Shown piece by piece: positions 24,476 to 33,496 of a stretch of DNA of 64,000 bases. A program made the position numbers and the translations under genes. The first letter of the stretch is position 1. Every line of letters starts with the position of its first letter. The DNA is from REEB95 sp035648735. GTDB lineage: Bacteria > Pseudomonadota > Alphaproteobacteria > ATCC43930 > CGMCC-115725. The notes under the pieces were generated by a model. It worked only from the letters and a program-made list of their open reading frames with translations. It did no database searches and was not told where the DNA came from. Location of the stretch: positions 1 to 64,000 of the forward strand of contig DASRKX010000004.1 of the NCBI GenBank assembly GCA_035648735.1, read 5' to 3'.

Positions 24476-26614
24476 ATGATGCGCCAATTCGAACTGGTCG
24501 AACGCGTCAAGGCCTACGATCCGTCGGCCGATGAAGATGCCCTCAATCGCGCCTACGTCTTTTCGATGAAGGCGCATGGCTCGCAGAAGCGGGCCTCGGG
24601 CGATCCCTATTTTTCACATACGGTCGAGGTCGCCGGCATTCTCAGCGGCATGAAGCTCGATGCCGCCTCGATCATCACCGGCCTATTGCACGACACGGTC
24701 GAGGATACGCTGGCGACGCTGGAGGAGATCGAGAAGCTCTTCGGCCCGGACATCGCGCGTCTCGTCGACGGCGTCACCAAGCTCTCGCGCATCGAGTTGC
24801 AGTCGGATCAGACCAAGCAGGCGGAGAATTTCCGCAAGCTCGTGCTGGCGATGTCCGAGGACATCCGCGTGTTGTTGGTCAAACTGGCGGACCGGCTGCA
24901 CAACATGCGCACCCTTCACTTCATCAAGGATGCCGAAAAGCGCCGCCGCATCGCGCGCGAGACCATGGAAATCTATGCGCCGCTGGCCGAGCGCATCGGC
25001 ATGAACGAAATGAAGGATGAGCTCGAGGATCTGGCTTTCGCGGAGCTCAATCCCGAGGCACGGGACAGCCTCAAGACGCGGCTCGGCTTCCTGCGTGAAA
25101 AGGGCGGTGGCCTGGTCGGCCGCATCATCGAAGAGCTCAAGGAAACGCTGAAGCAGAGCGGCGTCGATGCCCAGGTCTCCGGGCGCGAAAAGACGACCTA
25201 TTCGGTCTGGCGCAAGATGCAGAAGAAGAACGTCGGCTTCGAGCAACTGTCCGACATGATGGCGTTCCGCGTCATCGTGGCCGACGTCGATCAGTGCTAC
25301 CACGCGCTGGGGGCCATCCACAGCCATTACCCGGTCGTGCCGGGCCGCTTCAAGGATTACATCTCAACGCCGAAACCGAACAATTACCGCTCGCTTCACA
25401 CTGGCTTCATCGGTCCGGAACGCCAGCGCATCGAGGTGCAGATCCGCACCCCCGAGATGCACGAGGTGGCCGAGCTCGGCGTCGCCGCGCATTGGGTCTA
25501 CAAGCAGGGCGCGCCGAATACCGACGGCCGCCAGTATCGTTGGCTGCGCGAGCTCCTCGACATCATCGAGCACGCGCCCGATCCGCAGGAATTCCTCGAG
25601 CACACCAAGCTCGAAATGTACCAGGATCAGGTCTTCTGCTTCACGCCGAAGGGCGATTTGATCGAGCTGCCGCGCGGTGCCACCGCCGTCGATTTCGCCT
25701 ACGCCGTGCACAGCGAGATCGGCGATACCTGCGTCGGCGCCAAGATCAACGGGCGGCTGGTGCCGTTGCGGACGGTTCTCGCCAACGGCGACCAGGTCGA
25801 TGTCGTCACCTCCAAGGCGCAGACTCCGTCGCCGACCTGGGAGCGGTTCATCGTCACCGGCAAGGCGCGCGCCCGCATCCGGCGCTTCGTCCGTACGGAG
25901 CAGCGCCACCAGTATCTCGATCTCGGCAAGGCGATCCTGCAGAAGGCGTTCCGCCAGGAAGGCCACGAATACGCCGAGAAGGCGCTGGACGAAGTGCTGC
26001 GCCGCTTCGACCGCGCGACACGCGAGGATCTCGTGGTCGCGGTCGGCGAGGGCGTGCATACCGGCCGCGAGGTCGTGCACGCCATCTTCCCGGTTAAGAC
26101 CGAGCAATCGTCGAAAGTGGTGGCGCTTACTCCGCGCGCCAGGGGCAAGAAGGCATCCGAGAACGCGGTGCCGATCCGCGGCCTCATTCCCGGCATGGCG
26201 CTGCATTTCGCCGGCTGCTGCCATCCGTTGCCCGGCGACCGCATCGTCGGCATCGTCACAACGGGCAAGGGCGTCACGATCCACACCATCGATTGCGAGA
26301 CGCTGGATACCTTTGCCGAAACGCCGGAGCGCTGGCTCGACGTCGCCTGGAGCGACGACGGCGATGCCGATCGCGCCCATCTCGGCCGCATCAGCGTCAC
26401 GCTCGGCAACGAGCCGGGCAGCCTCGGCAGCCTGACCACTGTCATCGGCAAGAGTGGCGGCAACATCACCAACCTCAAAATCACCAACCGGTCGCTCGAT
26501 TTCTTCGAGATCCTGGTCGATATCGAAGTGCAGAACGTCCGTCACCTCACGAATATCATTGCGGCGCTGCGCGCGACGCCGGTGATCAATTCGGTCGAGC
26601 GCGCGCGGGGCTGA
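24476..26614 (+). CDS. spoT: Bifunctional (p)ppGpp synthetase/hydrolase (Rsh/SpoT)
   Basis: Makes and degrades the stringent-response alarmone. An HD hydrolase domain comes first (His48; HD at 72-73 in LLHDTVEDT), then the synthetase domain (GRFKDYISTPKPNNYRSLHT), a TGS domain (VFCFTPKGDLIELPRGATAVDFAYAVH region, partly shown), a helical/zinc-finger region (HFAGCCHPLPGD) and a C-terminal ACT domain. Both catalytic halves look intact. ATG 24476 is the first of two adjacent ATGs. It follows rpoZ and precedes pdxJ, the standard alphaproteobacterial order. Confidence 0.96.
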   Translation: MMRQFELVERVKAYDPSADEDALNRAYVFSMKAHGSQKRASGDPYFSHTVEVAGILSGMKLDAASIITGLLHDTVEDTLATLEEIEKLFGPDIARLVDGVTKLSRIELQSDQTKQAENFRKLVLAMSEDIRVLLVKLADRLHNMRTLHFIKDAEKRRRIARETMEIYAPLAERIGMNEMKDELEDLAFAELNPEARDSLKTRLGFLREKGGGLVGRIIEELKETLKQSGVDAQVSGREKTTYSVWRKMQKKNVGFEQLSDMMAFRVIVADVDQCYHALGAIHSHYPVVPGRFKDYISTPKPNNYRSLHTGFIGPERQRIEVQIRTPEMHEVAELGVAAHWVYKQGAPNTDGRQYRWLRELLDIIEHAPDPQEFLEHTKLEMYQDQVFCFTPKGDLIELPRGATAVDFAYAVHSEIGDTCVGAKINGRLVPLRTVLANGDQVDVVTSKAQTPSPTWERFIVTGKARARIRRFVRTEQRHQYLDLGKAILQKAFRQEGHEYAEKALDEVLRRFDRATREDLVVAVGEGVHTGREVVHAIFPVKTEQSSKVVALTPRARGKKASENAVPIRGLIPGMALHFAGCCHPLPGDRIVGIVTTGKGVTIHTIDCETLDTFAETPERWLDVAWSDDGDADRAHLGRISVTLGNEPGSLGSLTTVIGKSGGNITNLKITNRSLDFFEILVDIEVQNVRHLTNIIAALRATPVINSVERARG

Positions 26615-26621
26615 CAGGGCG

Positions 26622-27383
26622 ATGATGGAAAAGCGGCCTCTGCGCCTCGGCGTCAACATCGACCACGTCGCCACCATCCGCAACGCGCGCGGCAGCCGGC
26701 ATCCCGACCCGGTGCGCGCCGCCAGGCTCGCAGTTGCCGCGGGCGCCGACGGCATCACCGCCCATCTGCGCGAGGATCGGCGGCACATCTCCGACGACGA
26801 CATCGCGCGGCTGTCGCGCGAGCTGACGGTGCCGCTCAATCTGGAAATGGCGGCGACCGAGGCGATGCTGGCCATCGCGCAGAAGCACCGGCCGCATGCC
26901 GCCTGCCTCGTGCCCGAGCGGCGGCAGGAGCTCACCACCGAAGGCGGGCTCGACATCGCCGGCGCGCCGGCCCAGCTCAGGGATTTCGTCGCCGCGCTCA
27001 AATCCGCCGGGATCCGCGCGTCGCTGTTCATCGATCCCGATGAGCGGCAGCTGCGCGCGGCGCGGGAGATCGGCGCCCCTGTTGTCGAGCTCCATACCGG
27101 CGCCTATTGCGACGCGGAGGGTACGGCGCGGGAGCGCGAACTGCGCCGCATCGAAGCCGCCGCGGCGCTCGCCGACGGCCTCGGGCTCGAATGCCATGCC
27201 GGCCACGGCCTGGGCTTCGAGACAGTCGGCGCGATCGCCGCCATTCCGACGATCGTCGAGCTCAACATCGGCCATTTCCTGGTGGGCGAGGCGATCTTCA
27301 GCGGCCTCGACAGCGCGGTAAAACGCATGCGCGCGTTGATGAACAAGGCCCGGGCAGACAGCCAGGGCGCGCGGAGCGCTTGA
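26622..27383 (+). CDS. pdxJ: Pyridoxine 5'-phosphate synthase
   Basis: Last ring-forming step of vitamin B6 synthesis, joining 1-deoxyxylulose 5-phosphate and aminoacetone phosphate. Signature blocks are LGVNIDHVATIRNARG, GADGITAHLREDRRHI, LNLEMAAT, and ECHAGHGLGFE. Length 253 aa. It starts 7 bp after spoT and overlaps acpS (TGATG). ATG 26625 is an equally possible start. Confidence 0.97.
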   Translation: MMEKRPLRLGVNIDHVATIRNARGSRHPDPVRAARLAVAAGADGITAHLREDRRHISDDDIARLSRELTVPLNLEMAATEAMLAIAQKHRPHAACLVPERRQELTTEGGLDIAGAPAQLRDFVAALKSAGIRASLFIDPDERQLRAAREIGAPVVELHTGAYCDAEGTARERELRRIEAAAALADGLGLECHAGHGLGFETVGAIAAIPTIVELNIGHFLVGEAIFSGLDSAVKRMRALMNKARADSQGARSA

Positions 27384-27802
27384 TGATCCTCGGCCTCGGC
27401 AGCGATCTCATCGACATCAGGCGGATCGAGCGCACCATCCAGCGCTATGGCGAGCGCTTCCTCGAACGCGTCTTTACCGCCGTCGAGCGCCAGCGTTCCG
27501 ACCCGCGCGCCGACCGAATCGCCAGCTATGCCAAGCGCTTCGCCGCCAAGGAGGCCTGCTCCAAGGCGCTCGGCACCGGGTTCCGCCGGGGCGTCTATTG
27601 GCGGGATCTTGGCGTGGTCAATTTGCCGGGCGGCCGGCCGACCCTGGTGCTGACCGGCGGGGCGGCCGCGCGGCTCAAATCGATGACGCCGGCGGGGATG
27701 AGCGCCCGGATCGACGTGACCCTGACGGATGAGCCGCCCTTGGCCCAGGCACTTGTCGTCATCACCGCCGAATCGACCGCCGCCGCCGAGCGGCGCGCTT
27801 GA
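27383..27802 (+). CDS. acpS: Holo-[acyl-carrier-protein] synthase
   Basis: Attaches 4'-phosphopantetheine to acyl carrier protein. The metal-binding motifs are GLGSDLIDIRRIE and FAAKEACSKALGTG. Length 139 aa. It is coupled to pdxJ by a TGATG overlap, as is common in proteobacteria. Confidence 0.97.
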   Translation: MILGLGSDLIDIRRIERTIQRYGERFLERVFTAVERQRSDPRADRIASYAKRFAAKEACSKALGTGFRRGVYWRDLGVVNLPGGRPTLVLTGGAAARLKSMTPAGMSARIDVTLTDEPPLAQALVVITAESTAAAERRA

Positions 27803-27823
27803 CTTCCCGCCTTTTGATTGGCT

Positions 27824-27839
27824 TGATCGGGCCCGATCA
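27824..27839. repeat. Perfect 16-bp palindrome between acpS and lepB
   Basis: TGATCGGGCCCGATCA is a perfect self-complementary site in the 94-bp acpS-lepB gap. It lacks a following T-run, so it is not an obvious terminator. It could be a regulator site for lepB-rnc-era-recO. A weak TTGTCA-N17-TGTGTT promoter-like pair lies just after it. Confidence 0.45.
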
Positions 27840-27896
27840 CGCGCCGGCAGCGATTGTCAAATGCCGGTCATCTCAATGTGTTAGTGGAACTTCTTG

Positions 27897-28649
27897 ATGG
27901 CAGGCAGAACATCGGCCCGTTCCTCGAGCGGCGTCGCCGAGACGTTTAAGACGATCATCTATGCGATCGTCATCGCGCTCTTCATCCGCACCTTCTTCTA
28001 CGAGCCGTTCAGCATTCCCTCGGCCTCGATGGTGCCGACGCTGCTGGTCGGTGATTATCTGTTCGTTTCGAAATTCTCCTATGGCTACAGCCGCTATTCG
28101 CTGCCGCTCGGCCTGCCGCTGGTTCCCGGCCGCATCTTCTTCTCGGAGCCGAAGCGCGGCGACGTCGTCGTGTTCAAGCTGCCGCGCGATCCGTCGATCG
28201 ATTTCATCAAGCGAGTCATCGGCCTGCCGGGCGACCGCATCCAGATGAAGGACGGCATTCTCTATATCAACGACGAGGCGGTGAAGCGCGAGAAGATCGA
28301 CACCTTCATCTACGAAGAGGGCGCGCGCACCGCGACCTACACCGAATACGTCGAGACGTTGCCGAACGGCTATCGCCACGACGTCATCGAATTGGGCGAC
28401 GATCTGCCGCTCGACAACACGCCCGTCTTCACCGTGCCGCCCGGGCATTATTTCATGATGGGCGACAACCGCGACAACTCGGCCGACAGCCGCGATCCGA
28501 CCAGCGGCGTTGGCTATGTGCCGGCCGAAAATCTCGTCGGCCACGCCGTCTTCCTCTTCTTCTCGACCGACGGCTATGCGCGCTGGTGGGAATTCTGGAA
28601 CTGGCCGTTCACGGTGCGTTACGGCCGGCTGTTCTCGTCCATTCATTGA
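27897..28649 (+). CDS. lepB: Signal peptidase I
   Basis: Membrane serine protease that removes signal peptides from exported proteins. One N-terminal membrane segment (about 17-33) precedes the catalytic Ser44 (IPSASMVPTL) and Lys105 (IKRVIGLPGD). The GDNRDNSADSR box is intact. Start ATG 27897 is chosen over the adjacent TTG. The stop overlaps the likely rnc start. Confidence 0.96.
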   Translation: MAGRTSARSSSGVAETFKTIIYAIVIALFIRTFFYEPFSIPSASMVPTLLVGDYLFVSKFSYGYSRYSLPLGLPLVPGRIFFSEPKRGDVVVFKLPRDPSIDFIKRVIGLPGDRIQMKDGILYINDEAVKREKIDTFIYEEGARTATYTEYVETLPNGYRHDVIELGDDLPLDNTPVFTVPPGHYFMMGDNRDNSADSRDPTSGVGYVPAENLVGHAVFLFFSTDGYARWWEFWNWPFTVRYGRLFSSIH

Positions 28650-29347
28650 AGACCGGGCCGGCCCATGCGGGGCTAACGCCGCTCGCCGTGGCGCTCGGCC
28701 ATTCCTTCGCCGATCCGGACCTGCTTGTCGAGGCGCTGACCCATCCGAGCGCGGTGAAGCGCGGCGCCGTCGCCAAGCGCGGCTATGAACGGCTCGAATT
28801 CCTGGGCGACCGCGTTCTGGGATTGGTCGTCGCCGAGCTGCTGTGGCGGCGATTTCCCGACGAGGCCGAAGGCGCGCTGACCAGGCGGTTGGTGCATCTC
28901 GTCCGTCGCGAGACCTTGATCGAGGTCGCCAAGAAACTGAAGCTCGGCACGTTCCTCGCCGCCTCGGCGGGGGAAACCGCCTCGGGCGTGCGTCACAACC
29001 CCAGCGTGCTCGGCGACATCTGCGAAGCGGTGATCGGCGCGCTTTATCTCGACGGCGGCATCGCGGCCGCGCGGCGTTTCGTCGAGCGCGGTTGGGGCGA
29101 GCATTTGACCGATTTCAACGCGCCGCCGCGCGATCCCAAGACCGCGCTGCAGGAATGGGCGCAAGCGCGCGGCCTCAAGCTGCCGCTCTACAAGCTTATC
29201 AAGATGACCGGGCCGCCGCATCGCCGCCGCTTCACCGTCAGCGTCAGCGTCGACGGCCTGGCCGAGGCGAAGGCGATTGGCGCCTCGAAGCGCATCGCCG
29301 AAGCTGCGGCCGCGGCGGCGGCGCTGGCCGAGGCGGACAAGGCATGA
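28646..29347 (+). CDS. rnc: Ribonuclease III
   Basis: Double-strand-specific endoribonuclease. The catalytic motif ERLEFLGDRVLGLVVAE and the second acidic site GDICEAVIGALYLDGG are intact, followed by a dsRNA-binding domain (DPKTALQEWAQ ... GASKRIAEAAAAAAAL). No ATG is available near the expected start; I take TTG 28646, which overlaps the lepB TGA and gives MKTGPAHAGLTPLAVALGH. GTG 28688 would remove 14 residues. The stop overlaps era. Confidence 0.93.
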   Translation: MKTGPAHAGLTPLAVALGHSFADPDLLVEALTHPSAVKRGAVAKRGYERLEFLGDRVLGLVVAELLWRRFPDEAEGALTRRLVHLVRRETLIEVAKKLKLGTFLAASAGETASGVRHNPSVLGDICEAVIGALYLDGGIAAARRFVERGWGEHLTDFNAPPRDPKTALQEWAQARGLKLPLYKLIKMTGPPHRRRFTVSVSVDGLAEAKAIGASKRIAEAAAAAAALAEADKA

Positions 29348-30243
29348 GCGACGCGACGCGTTGCGGCCATATCGCGCTGATCGGCGCGCCCAATGCCGGC
29401 AAATCGACGCTGCTCAACCGGCTCGTCGGTACGAAACTGGCAATTGTTACACCCAAGGTGCAGACGACGCGCGCACGGCTGCTCGGCATCGCGGTCGTGG
29501 GCTCGGCGCAGCTCATCTTCGTCGACACGCCGGGCATCTTCGCGCCGAAGCGCCGGCTCGACCGCGCCATGGTCAAGGCGGCGTGGAGCGGGGCCGAGGA
29601 GGCCGACCGGATCGTGCTGCTGGTCGATGCCTCGCGCGGCGTCGATGCCGACACGCGCTGCATCGTCGACGGTCTCAAATCGGCCGGGCGACAGGCGCTG
29701 CTGGCGCTCAACCAGATCGACAAGGTGAAGCGCGAGACGCTGTTGCCCTTGGCCCAGACGCTTGACGCCGAGGGCATCTTCGACCGCATCTTCATGCTGT
29801 CGGCGCTGCTGGGCGACGGCGTCGAGGATTTGAAGAATTATCTCGCCGGCGTGGTGCCGGAGGGCCCCTGGCTGTTTCCGGCCGAGGAGATGACCGACGC
29901 ACCGCAGCGCCTGCTCGCCGCCGAGATTACGCGTGAGCAAATCTTCCTGCAGCTGCACCAGGAGCTGCCCTATGCCTCGACCGTCGAGACCGAAAGCTGG
30001 GAGGAATTCGCCGACGGCAGCGTCAAGATTTCCCAGATCATCCATGTCGTGCGCGACAGCCAGAAGGCGATCGTGGTCGGCAAGGGCGGCCAGCAGGTAA
30101 AGCGTATCGGCGAGCGCGCCCGCGCCGAGCTGGAGAAATTGCTCGAGCGCCGGGTTCATCTTTTCCTGCGCGTCAAGGTGAGCGAGGGCTGGGAAGACGA
30201 TCGCGAACGCTACGAAGCGATGCGCCTGGATTTCGAGTCCTGA
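29344..30243 (+). CDS. era: GTPase Era
   Basis: Ribosome-assembly GTPase that binds the 3' end of 16S rRNA. G1 is GAPNAGKST, G3 is DTPGI and G4 is NQID; the C-terminal KH domain includes VVGKGGQQVKRIGERARAELEK. The length of 299 aa is standard. ATGA overlap with rnc and 1-bp gap to recO place it in one operon. Confidence 0.97.
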   Translation: MSDATRCGHIALIGAPNAGKSTLLNRLVGTKLAIVTPKVQTTRARLLGIAVVGSAQLIFVDTPGIFAPKRRLDRAMVKAAWSGAEEADRIVLLVDASRGVDADTRCIVDGLKSAGRQALLALNQIDKVKRETLLPLAQTLDAEGIFDRIFMLSALLGDGVEDLKNYLAGVVPEGPWLFPAEEMTDAPQRLLAAEITREQIFLQLHQELPYASTVETESWEEFADGSVKISQIIHVVRDSQKAIVVGKGGQQVKRIGERARAELEKLLERRVHLFLRVKVSEGWEDDRERYEAMRLDFES

Positions 30244-30244
30244 G

Positions 30245-30979
30245 ATGCGCTGGACCGATGAGGGCGTCGTGCTCGCCGCGCGGCGGCATGGCGAGCGCGG
30301 CTTGCTGGTCCATGCGCTGACCAGCGCGCACGGCCACCATGCGGGCCTGGTGCGCGGCGGCCAGGGGCCGCGGATTCGCATGCTCTATCAAACCGGCAAC
30401 CGATTGACGCTGACCTGGTCGGCGCGGCTGTCGGAACATCTCGGCACGATGCAAGGCGAATTGCTGCGCGGGCACGCGGCGCGCTTCATGGACGACCGCG
30501 CGCGCCTGGCCTGTCTTTCCGCCGCCGCCGCCATGGCTTCGGCGACGCTGCCCGAGCGCGAGCCGCATCCGCGGGCCTATGCGGGCTTGAGCGGATTGCT
30601 CGATGCGCTCGACGCCGACGGCCCTTTCGCCGCGCTCTATATCCGCTGGGAGCTCGATCTTCTTGCCGAGCTCGGCTATGGCCTCGATCTTTCGCGCTGC
30701 GCGGCGACCGGCACGCCCGAGAATCTGGGATATGTGTCGCCCAAATCGGGCCATGCGGTCTCGCGGGAAGCGGCAGCGCCCTATCGCGAGCGGCTGCTGC
30801 CGCTGCCCGCCTTCCTGCTGGACTCAGAGGGAAAAGCCGCCGCCGCCGATATCGTCGACGGATTGAAGCTCACCGGCTTCTTTCTCGACCGCCGCGTCTT
30901 GCAGCCGCACGGCCGAAAATTGCCGGCTTCGCGCGCCCGATTCGTTGATGTAATGCGCCGCAAGACTGCGTATATCTAG
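30245..30979 (+). CDS. recO: DNA repair protein RecO
   Basis: Loads RecA and anneals strands in the RecFOR pathway. The N-terminal OB-fold begins MRWTDEGVVLAARRHGERGLLV, and the helical C-terminal part contains RWELDLLAELGYGLDLSRCAATG. The Zn-finger cysteines of some RecO proteins are incomplete here. 244 aa, directly after era. Confidence 0.95.
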   Translation: MRWTDEGVVLAARRHGERGLLVHALTSAHGHHAGLVRGGQGPRIRMLYQTGNRLTLTWSARLSEHLGTMQGELLRGHAARFMDDRARLACLSAAAAMASATLPEREPHPRAYAGLSGLLDALDADGPFAALYIRWELDLLAELGYGLDLSRCAATGTPENLGYVSPKSGHAVSREAAAPYRERLLPLPAFLLDSEGKAAAADIVDGLKLTGFFLDRRVLQPHGRKLPASRARFVDVMRRKTAYI

Positions 30980-30998
30980 CTGCGGGGTTCGATTCGGC

Positions 30999-33227
30999 AT
31001 GAAGAAATCCAACACCGCCCTTGCCGGCGAAATTCGTGATGTCGCCTTGGCCGACGCGCTCGGCGAGCGCTATCTCTCCTATGCGCTCTCCACCATCATG
31101 GCGCGCTCGCTGCCGGATGTGCGCGACGGCCTGAAGCCGGTGCATCGGCGCCTGCTCTATGCGATGCGGGAGCTGCGGCTCGATCCGAAATCCGGCTACA
31201 AGAAATGCGCGCGCGTCGTCGGCGACGTCATCGGCAAATTCCATCCGCATGGCGACGTCGCGGTCTATGACGCGCTGGTGCGCCTGGCGCAGGATTTCGC
31301 GCAGCGCTATCCGCTGGTCGACGGCCAGGGAAATTTCGGCAATATCGACGGCGATAACCCGGCGGCGATGCGCTACACCGAGAGCCGCCTGACGGAAGTC
31401 TCCGAGGCGCTGCTCGCCGGGATCGACGAGAACACGGTCGATTTCCGCCCGACCTATGACGGCGAGAACGACGAGCCGCTCGTCCTGCCGGCGCGATTCC
31501 CGAATCTGCTGGCGAACGGCTCGGCCGGCATCGCCGTCGGCATGGCGACCAGCATCCCGCCGCACAACATCGTCGAGCTGGCCGACGCGCTGATTCATCT
31601 GGTGAAGCACAAGCGCGCCGGCATCGGCGATCTGCTCGAGCTGATGCACGGCCCCGATTTCCCGACCGGCGGCGTGCTGGTCGAGCCGGCGGAGAACATC
31701 CGCCAGGCCTATGCCACCGGCCGCGGCAGCTTCCGCCTGCGCGCGCGCTGGACGACCGAGAAGCTGGGGCAGGGCACCTTCCAGATCGTCGTCACCGAGA
31801 TTCCCTATCAGGTGCAGAAGTCGCGCCTCATCGAGCGCATGGCCGCCCTGCTGGAGGAGCGCAAGCTGCCGCTGCTCGCCGATCTGCGCGATGAATCGAC
31901 CGAGCAGGTGCGGCTGGTGCTCGAGCCCAAGAGCCGCAACGTCGCGCCCGAGATGCTGATGGAATCGCTGTTCCGCGCGACCGAGCTCGAAACGCGCGTG
32001 CCGCTGAACCTCAACGTCCTCGACAAGGACGGCGTGCCGCGCGTGATGAATCTGAAGGAGGCGCTGCAGGCCTTCCTCGATCATCGCCGCGAGGTCTTGC
32101 AGCGCCGCTCCCGCTTCCGCCGCGAGGCGATTTCGCGCCGCGCCGAAATCCTCAAGGGCCTGATCATCGTCTACGTCCATCTGGACGAGGTCATCCGCAT
32201 CATCCGCCAATACGACGACGCCAAAGAGCGGATGATGAAGAAATGGCACCTGTCGTCGAATCAGGCCGACGCCATTCTCGACATGCGGTTGCGCGCCTTG
32301 CGCAGGGTCGAGGAGATCGCGCTGCGCGAGGAACTGAAGACGCTCTCCGCCGAGGACAAGGAGTTGGCGGGCCTGCTCGCCGAGGAAACCCGCCAGTGGA
32401 AGCGCATCGGCGACGAGCTTGCCGCCCTGCGCAAGGAATTCGGCCCGGCGACGCTGCTCGGCAAGCGCCGCACCGAGATCGGGCCGCCGCCGGCCGAAAT
32501 CGAGGTGCCGCTAGAGGCGCTGGTCGAACGCGAGCCGGTCACCGTCCTGGTCTCGGCCAAGGGCTGGGTGCGCGCCGCCAAGGGCCATGCCATCAAGCTC
32601 GACGACATAAAATACAAGGACGGCGACGAGGGGCGCTTCGCCATCGAGGCGCAGACTACCGACAAGCTTCTCGTCTTCGCCACCAATGGCCGCTTCTACA
32701 CGCTCGGCATCGACAAGCTGCCCGGCGGGCGCGGCAATGGCGAGCCGATCCGGCTGATGGTCGATCTGCCGAACGAGTTCGACGTCGCCTCGGTCCTGGC
32801 CTATCAGCCCGGCAGCAAGATCCTGGTCGCCGCCACCGACGGCCGCGGCTTCATCGTGCCGGCGGACGAGGTGCTGGCCCAGACGCGCAACGGCAAGCAG
32901 GTGATGCGGCCGGGCAAGGGCGCCGCCGCGCGCGTCGCTTCGCTCGTGGCGGGCGACACGATCGCGATTGTCGGCGAGAACCGCAAGCTGCTGCTCATCC
33001 CGCTGTCCGAGGTGCCGGAGCTCAACGCCGGCCGCGGCGTCATCCTGCAGCGCTATCACGACGGCGGCCTGTCGGATGCGCGTAGCCTGAAGAAATCGGA
33101 GGGCCTGTCCTGGCGCGCCGGCGACCGCACGCGCACCGAGACCGACCTTCGCCCCTGGATCGGCCAGCGCGCGGGATCGGGCCGCATCGCGCCGCGCGGC
33201 TTCCCGCCCGACAACCGCTTCACCTGA
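30999..33227 (+). CDS. parC: DNA topoisomerase IV subunit A
   Basis: Breaks and rejoins DNA to decatenate daughter chromosomes. The active-site Tyr126 is in AAMRYTESRLT, and the quinolone-resistance region HPHGDVAVYDAL is wild-type in form. The C-terminal beta-pinwheel includes KGWVRAAKGH and repeated blade motifs. ParC rather than GyrA is supported by length (742 aa) and by the KKSNTALAGEIRDVALADAL N-terminus. It follows recO by 19 bp. Confidence 0.95.
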   Translation: MKKSNTALAGEIRDVALADALGERYLSYALSTIMARSLPDVRDGLKPVHRRLLYAMRELRLDPKSGYKKCARVVGDVIGKFHPHGDVAVYDALVRLAQDFAQRYPLVDGQGNFGNIDGDNPAAMRYTESRLTEVSEALLAGIDENTVDFRPTYDGENDEPLVLPARFPNLLANGSAGIAVGMATSIPPHNIVELADALIHLVKHKRAGIGDLLELMHGPDFPTGGVLVEPAENIRQAYATGRGSFRLRARWTTEKLGQGTFQIVVTEIPYQVQKSRLIERMAALLEERKLPLLADLRDESTEQVRLVLEPKSRNVAPEMLMESLFRATELETRVPLNLNVLDKDGVPRVMNLKEALQAFLDHRREVLQRRSRFRREAISRRAEILKGLIIVYVHLDEVIRIIRQYDDAKERMMKKWHLSSNQADAILDMRLRALRRVEEIALREELKTLSAEDKELAGLLAEETRQWKRIGDELAALRKEFGPATLLGKRRTEIGPPPAEIEVPLEALVEREPVTVLVSAKGWVRAAKGHAIKLDDIKYKDGDEGRFAIEAQTTDKLLVFATNGRFYTLGIDKLPGGRGNGEPIRLMVDLPNEFDVASVLAYQPGSKILVAATDGRGFIVPADEVLAQTRNGKQVMRPGKGAAARVASLVAGDTIAIVGENRKLLLIPLSEVPELNAGRGVILQRYHDGGLSDARSLKKSEGLSWRAGDRTRTETDLRPWIGQRAGSGRIAPRGFPPDNRFT

Positions 33228-33238
33228 AAGCTGCCGCC

Positions 33239-33481
33239 ATGACCGAGACGCCTCCGCCCATCGCCACACTTGACGCCAAGGGCCTCAAATGCCCGCTGCC
33301 GGTCTTGAAGGCGCGCAAGGCGATGAAGGACTTGCCGTCCGGCGGCGTGCTGCGCGTTCTCGCCACCGATCCCGGCGCGGTGAAGGATTTCGAGCATTTC
33401 TGCAAGACCACCGGCGCCCATCTGCTCGACTGCCGCGAAGAGAAGGGCGGCGTGCTGGTGTTCACGCTGAAGAAGGCGTGA
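33239..33481 (+). CDS. TusA-family sulfur carrier protein
   Basis: Small sulfurtransferase-like protein of 80 aa. The conserved CPxP motif KCPLPVLKA has its active Cys at 18. TusA-like proteins pass persulfide sulfur for tRNA thiolation, molybdenum cofactor enzymes or sulfur oxidation. It lies 11 bp after parC and 15 bp before modA, so a molybdenum-cofactor link is possible but not shown. Confidence 0.9.
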   Translation: MTETPPPIATLDAKGLKCPLPVLKARKAMKDLPSGGVLRVLATDPGAVKDFEHFCKTTGAHLLDCREEKGGVLVFTLKKA

Positions 33482-33496
33482 GCCGTGGAGGAATCC

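Noticed and set aside
30979..31000. tRNA-like GGTTCGATTC near parC start
   Set aside because: Only the T-loop-like bases are present; there is no acceptor stem, D-arm or CCA context.
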